Source: Campylorhamphus procurvoides
Taxonomy: Eukaryota > Chordata > Aves > Passeriformes > Dendrocolaptidae
Direction: 5' to 3'
DNA: 64,000 nucleotides
Assembly: GCA_013396655.1 (NCBI GenBank)
Contig: WBMV01000138.1
Coordinates: forward strand, 454,341-518,340
Positions 60,831 through 64,000 of the stretch are shown piece by piece (positions within the stretch are counted from its first letter, which is position 1; the number at the start of each line of letters is the position of its first letter). The notes below the pieces were generated by a model that saw only the letters and a program-made list of their open reading frames with translations, was not told the DNA's origin and made no database searches. The position numbers were made by a program, and so were the translations under genes.

Positions 60831-63698
60831 AGGCCTATATTCCAGTTTAATACAGAAGGATCACAGGTTTGATCTAGACTGGCTTAGGACTAGCTATGTG
60901 ACTAAAGCAAATGCTCTGTTTACCCTGGGATAATGTGTCTTTTCTTGCCCACTTGCTCTCATCCTCTCCCTGTTCAGGATGCATGCTCACACAGAAACCA
61001 CCACATAATGGGAAACCTAACACATGGAAACTACTCTAAAGAGTGCCCCACATGCTCTGTTCTGGAGTGCAGGAGATGAACTACACGTGTTCTAGAAAAA
61101 GGGGATGAAATTCCTATCCGCGACCCTCAGGGAGCTTCAGTGATAAGAGTATTTGACTCATTTTCTGGGGTTGGATGTCAGACAAGACATCATGCTCCTC
61201 CATTCCTCCTGTAGGTGGATTTGGGGCACAGAGCAGTATCCCAGGAAATGACACCTGTTTGGAATAAGACATCATAAAGGAACAATAGTCCCAGTCTTCA
61301 ATCACAGGTTTTTCCACAGCACAAAAATTTCCAAGGAAAAATAACAAGTATATGCATATAGAGGAGTTTGCTATTGTTTGTCTGTTATTGTGGGGCAGGT
61401 GGACTTTTGGTATCACATTCTCTGTGCTTTTTACATCGAAGTACCTAGTGCTATTAATACTACTGCTCATTAGTGAACACTGTGTCATTTCCTAGGAGAA
61501 AAGAACTGGAGAAATTTCCTCAACAAAATCATAAAAGGGACAATAGAAAAAGGAAAACATAATGTAGAAGAGCTGTAAATGATCGATTTTATGGAAAGAA
61601 GGGGAGAGGGAAGAAGGCGGAAAAAAAGCATCCTCTGAAGAGGGAGGCTGAGCTGCAGCAGCAGAAATTACCACCTGGTGCCCTCTAGTGCCATCACCAA
61701 ATTGAGGTGGCCTTGTGACTCCACAGCTAACTGGTACCACAGCTCTGTGCACGTCAGCGCCTACCCAGCTCTGCTAGTCACCATCCCCACCCACACCGAA
61801 CTCTGTCAAAGGGCTGCTCGTGGTGATCCAGGCACTTATTTGAAGTGAGGAAAGAATTCGTATTCCAGAAAGATCCTCTTCAAATTGCTCACACTCGGTC
61901 CCTTTCAACTCAAATCATAAGACTGGAAGCACACTTGGAAGCAAAAGGAGATGAGATGGAAGTCCTGCAGGACCTGAACCCCTTTCTGGTGCATCGTGTG
62001 GTAGGGAGATATGTTAGGGTCTGGTGCTGAGGGTCCCAACCATGTCTTTCTTGCATGTTAGAGGACCCAAATATAGGCTTAAGAAGATACTCTCTGAGTC
62101 TCTCAGTGAGGTAGAAACTGTAGAGCACACTTCTTCAGGAGAAAGGGAGGCCTGAAGATCCCTTATTGAGTCCCTGCGTGTGGCACAGTCCTGGGACAAG
62201 CTGCTATGTCAGTTCAAAAAAAAATAAAAAAGGAAAAGGAGGGGACAAAACCCACTCAATTTTGTCCTTTTTATTCTGTTTCAGTGTTTTCCATATGATT
62301 GGGAGTCTGATTCAGCAGACTATGCAAGAAGGGCTAACGATAAATATGCTTGCCTTATTTCAACAGAGTGTTTACCTAATCCCATCCCACAAGGATACAC
62401 TAACATGATTTTCCACCAGCCTCTTATATACCATACACATTGCCCTGCATTAGGACTTTACCTGAGGCAGTCTTTGCTCAAAAACAAGCAGGATTCATTG
62501 TTGGAGTAAGTGAAAGGCAACCATCACCTTACTGTTCACCTCTGATAGGAGAAATGGAAACATTACTCACAGCATTCTAGTATGCCCAGATAAGGAACAA
62601 TATAATCTCAGATAAGTCCTAGAGAATTAGATAAGGGATGTAACTCAAGCAAACAAGACTGGTGTTAAGGACCTTGTTTCCAATTGCTTTTAAGTATCGC
62701 GTGAAGCAAATGCACACACCCAGACTGAGGTCCACCCCTCTAAGCCCTTTAGTGAGGCAACAGCTCATCTCCCAGTCTCCTGAATCTGTCTGCTGGCTAT
62801 TTCATGTGCACCACAGGGTCTGGCAACTAAGCCCTTTCCCATTTTTCAAGCTTGTCAGCATGGGCCAACACTGTTTAGGAGGACCTCTCTGGAAACCAAG
62901 TACTGGCACTGGAGAATCCAACCCCAGAGATGAAAAGCTCTGCAAGCTTTTGTCTCTCTGCAAAAGAGACAAAATACCACACTCCCCATGTTTCCCTTGC
63001 TTTCTGGAGAGCACCTAGAGAAAACCCCTGAAAATCATCTCTGAACCTAATACAGCCTTTTCCTGTTGTCATAAGACCTTCTGTAAATGTAGAGCAAAAT
63101 ATTCTCCTCTACTATCAAAACAAAAATCTTTTTCCTATGTTTTTTTCTGCACACAGTCCCCTTGGGTAGGTAGCCCTGAAACTTTTGTGTCTCCTTCACC
63201 CAAACCCCACATCTCCACATTAGGGAAAGCAAGATATCATCATCTCTGTTAGGCTTCTCCACATATAGATGCAAATATACAAGCCAAGAGCTACATTCTA
63301 CAGGGTTCACTGCCCACTTCTTAGGGATTAAGTTTCCCCCTGAGTCTTAAAGCACATGACTGTTCCTCTCCTCACCCCCAAAACCATTTCCCAGTGTTAT
63401 ATCACATATATTTGCCCATGCTTCTGCACAACCCCTGAGGATCACAAAGCAAAAGTCCCTGTCTAATACAGTGCTGGTGCTCCTGTCACCAAGCCAGAAC
63501 TTTGTGGCTGGGCTTCGATGCAGGTGGTCATGAGCAGGAGGCAAAGTCTGCATCAGAGCTCTGATGACTCAGGGGGTTTTAGGGTGATTTTTTTCCTTTC
63601 CCCCACAGCCAATAAGAGCACTCACAGAGGCATATCTTCTCTGGCAGGAAGCAGGGTAGTCACTCCTCTGGCTGGCAGGCTCCTAGGAAGTGGTGGAG
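60831..63698. other. unique sequence, no supported gene
   Basis: No recognised repeat. A plus-strand frame at 61845-62030 has a charged, protein-like composition but lacks clear splice context and is not called. Confidence 0.45.
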
Positions 63699-63774
63699 AT
63701 GGCAGTGAATTTCGTCTGCACCTATATTGCGCTTTGTTGCTTAGCATTCTGGAGCTTCAGCAGGACTTCAGGTG
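63699..63774 (+). other. possible first coding exon encoding a secretory leader
   Basis: ATG at 63699 sits in a good initiation context (GGAGATGG). It opens a frame reading MAVNFVCTYIALCCLAFW, a short polar start followed by a hydrophobic core, then SFSRTSG, as in a signal peptide. The frame runs into two overlapping donor sites (CAG/GTGGTAAG after 63771, or GTG/GTAAGA after 63774). A CCAAT lies about 90 bp upstream (63610-63614). No downstream exon can be tested because the window ends at 64000. I do not recognise the protein, and a chance hydrophobic frame is the main alternative. Confidence 0.25.
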
Positions 63775-64000
63775 GTAAGAGTGGAATATAATTGCTGTTT
63801 TCCTTGTGGTATAGGTTCTGTGAGAGCTGCTACCTAATGACCAATAAATAAGAGCCCTTCTTCAACTGCTGCCCATGCTGGCTCAGCACGGCAGGGTTCA
63901 GACTGCAACTGAGGATCCAACTGCTTAAAACACTTTCCTTGTAGTTAAGCATGCTATCTCCATGAATATAATTTAGGGCTTTTAAAGTCAACATATAGTT
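63775..64000. other. unique sequence to window end
   Basis: Nothing recognised. An AATAAATAAG word at about 63843-63852 resembles a poly(A) signal but no transcript is tied to it. Confidence 0.45.

Overview
The window is vertebrate nuclear DNA, almost certainly from a bird and probably from a songbird. Chicken-repeat-1 (CR1) LINE fragments recur on both strands. Several stretches match avian LTR families I recognise from memory. At 59.7 kb there is a tRNA-Ile-headed SINE with a CR1-type tail, the architecture of TguSINE1 described from zebra finch. No bacterial, phage, plasmid or CRISPR feature is present. The open reading frames are mostly what chance gives in AT-rich intergenic DNA, or are translations of decayed transposon sequence.

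Layout. 0-10 kb: two small opposed CR1 tails (1.1-1.5 kb), a hairpin at 3.3 kb, and two larger minus-strand CR1 fragments with remnants of reverse transcriptase (7.7-8.2 and 9.06-10.05 kb). 10-20 kb: an AT-rich palindrome cluster (11.14 kb), a CR1 tail (13.0 kb), an isolated CpG-rich island with a 12-bp G-rich tandem repeat and a diverged duplication (14.69-15.15 kb), and a near-complete 1.08 kb LTR (17.12-18.20 kb). 20-30 kb: a solo LTR with TATA box and poly(A) signal (21.94-22.56 kb), an old CR1 reverse-transcriptase remnant (24.1-24.7 kb), and a CR1 pol fragment abutting a partial LTR (27.3-28.15 kb). 30-45 kb: CR1 tails at 31.9 and 38.3-38.8 kb (the latter a head-on inverted pair), a perfect 64-bp tandem duplication (35.95 kb) and a (GATA)12 microsatellite (36.49 kb). 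45-64 kb: a TATA-bearing promoter or LTR candidate (45.1 kb), possible minus-strand exons (46.5-50.1 kb), a solo LTR (51.18-51.59 kb), the longest CR1 copy (54.4-55.6 kb), the SINE, a direct/inverted repeat at 60.8 kb and a possible signal-peptide exon at 63.7 kb.

No gene could be named with confidence. The best coding candidate is a minus-strand pair, a 46-bp exon (50084-50129) and a roughly 420-bp exon (about 49485-49905). They are joined by a short intron with usable splice sites, keep a single frame and have a protein-like composition. A likely one-base frameshift near the end suggests a decaying gene or pseudogene. I did not recognise its family. The window as a whole looks like a gene-poor intergenic or intronic region shaped by CR1 retrotransposition, CR1-driven SINE mobilisation and LTR recombination. 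I found no clear evidence of a previously undescribed system. All family names rest on memory of consensus sequences, and coordinates of repeat edges are approximate.
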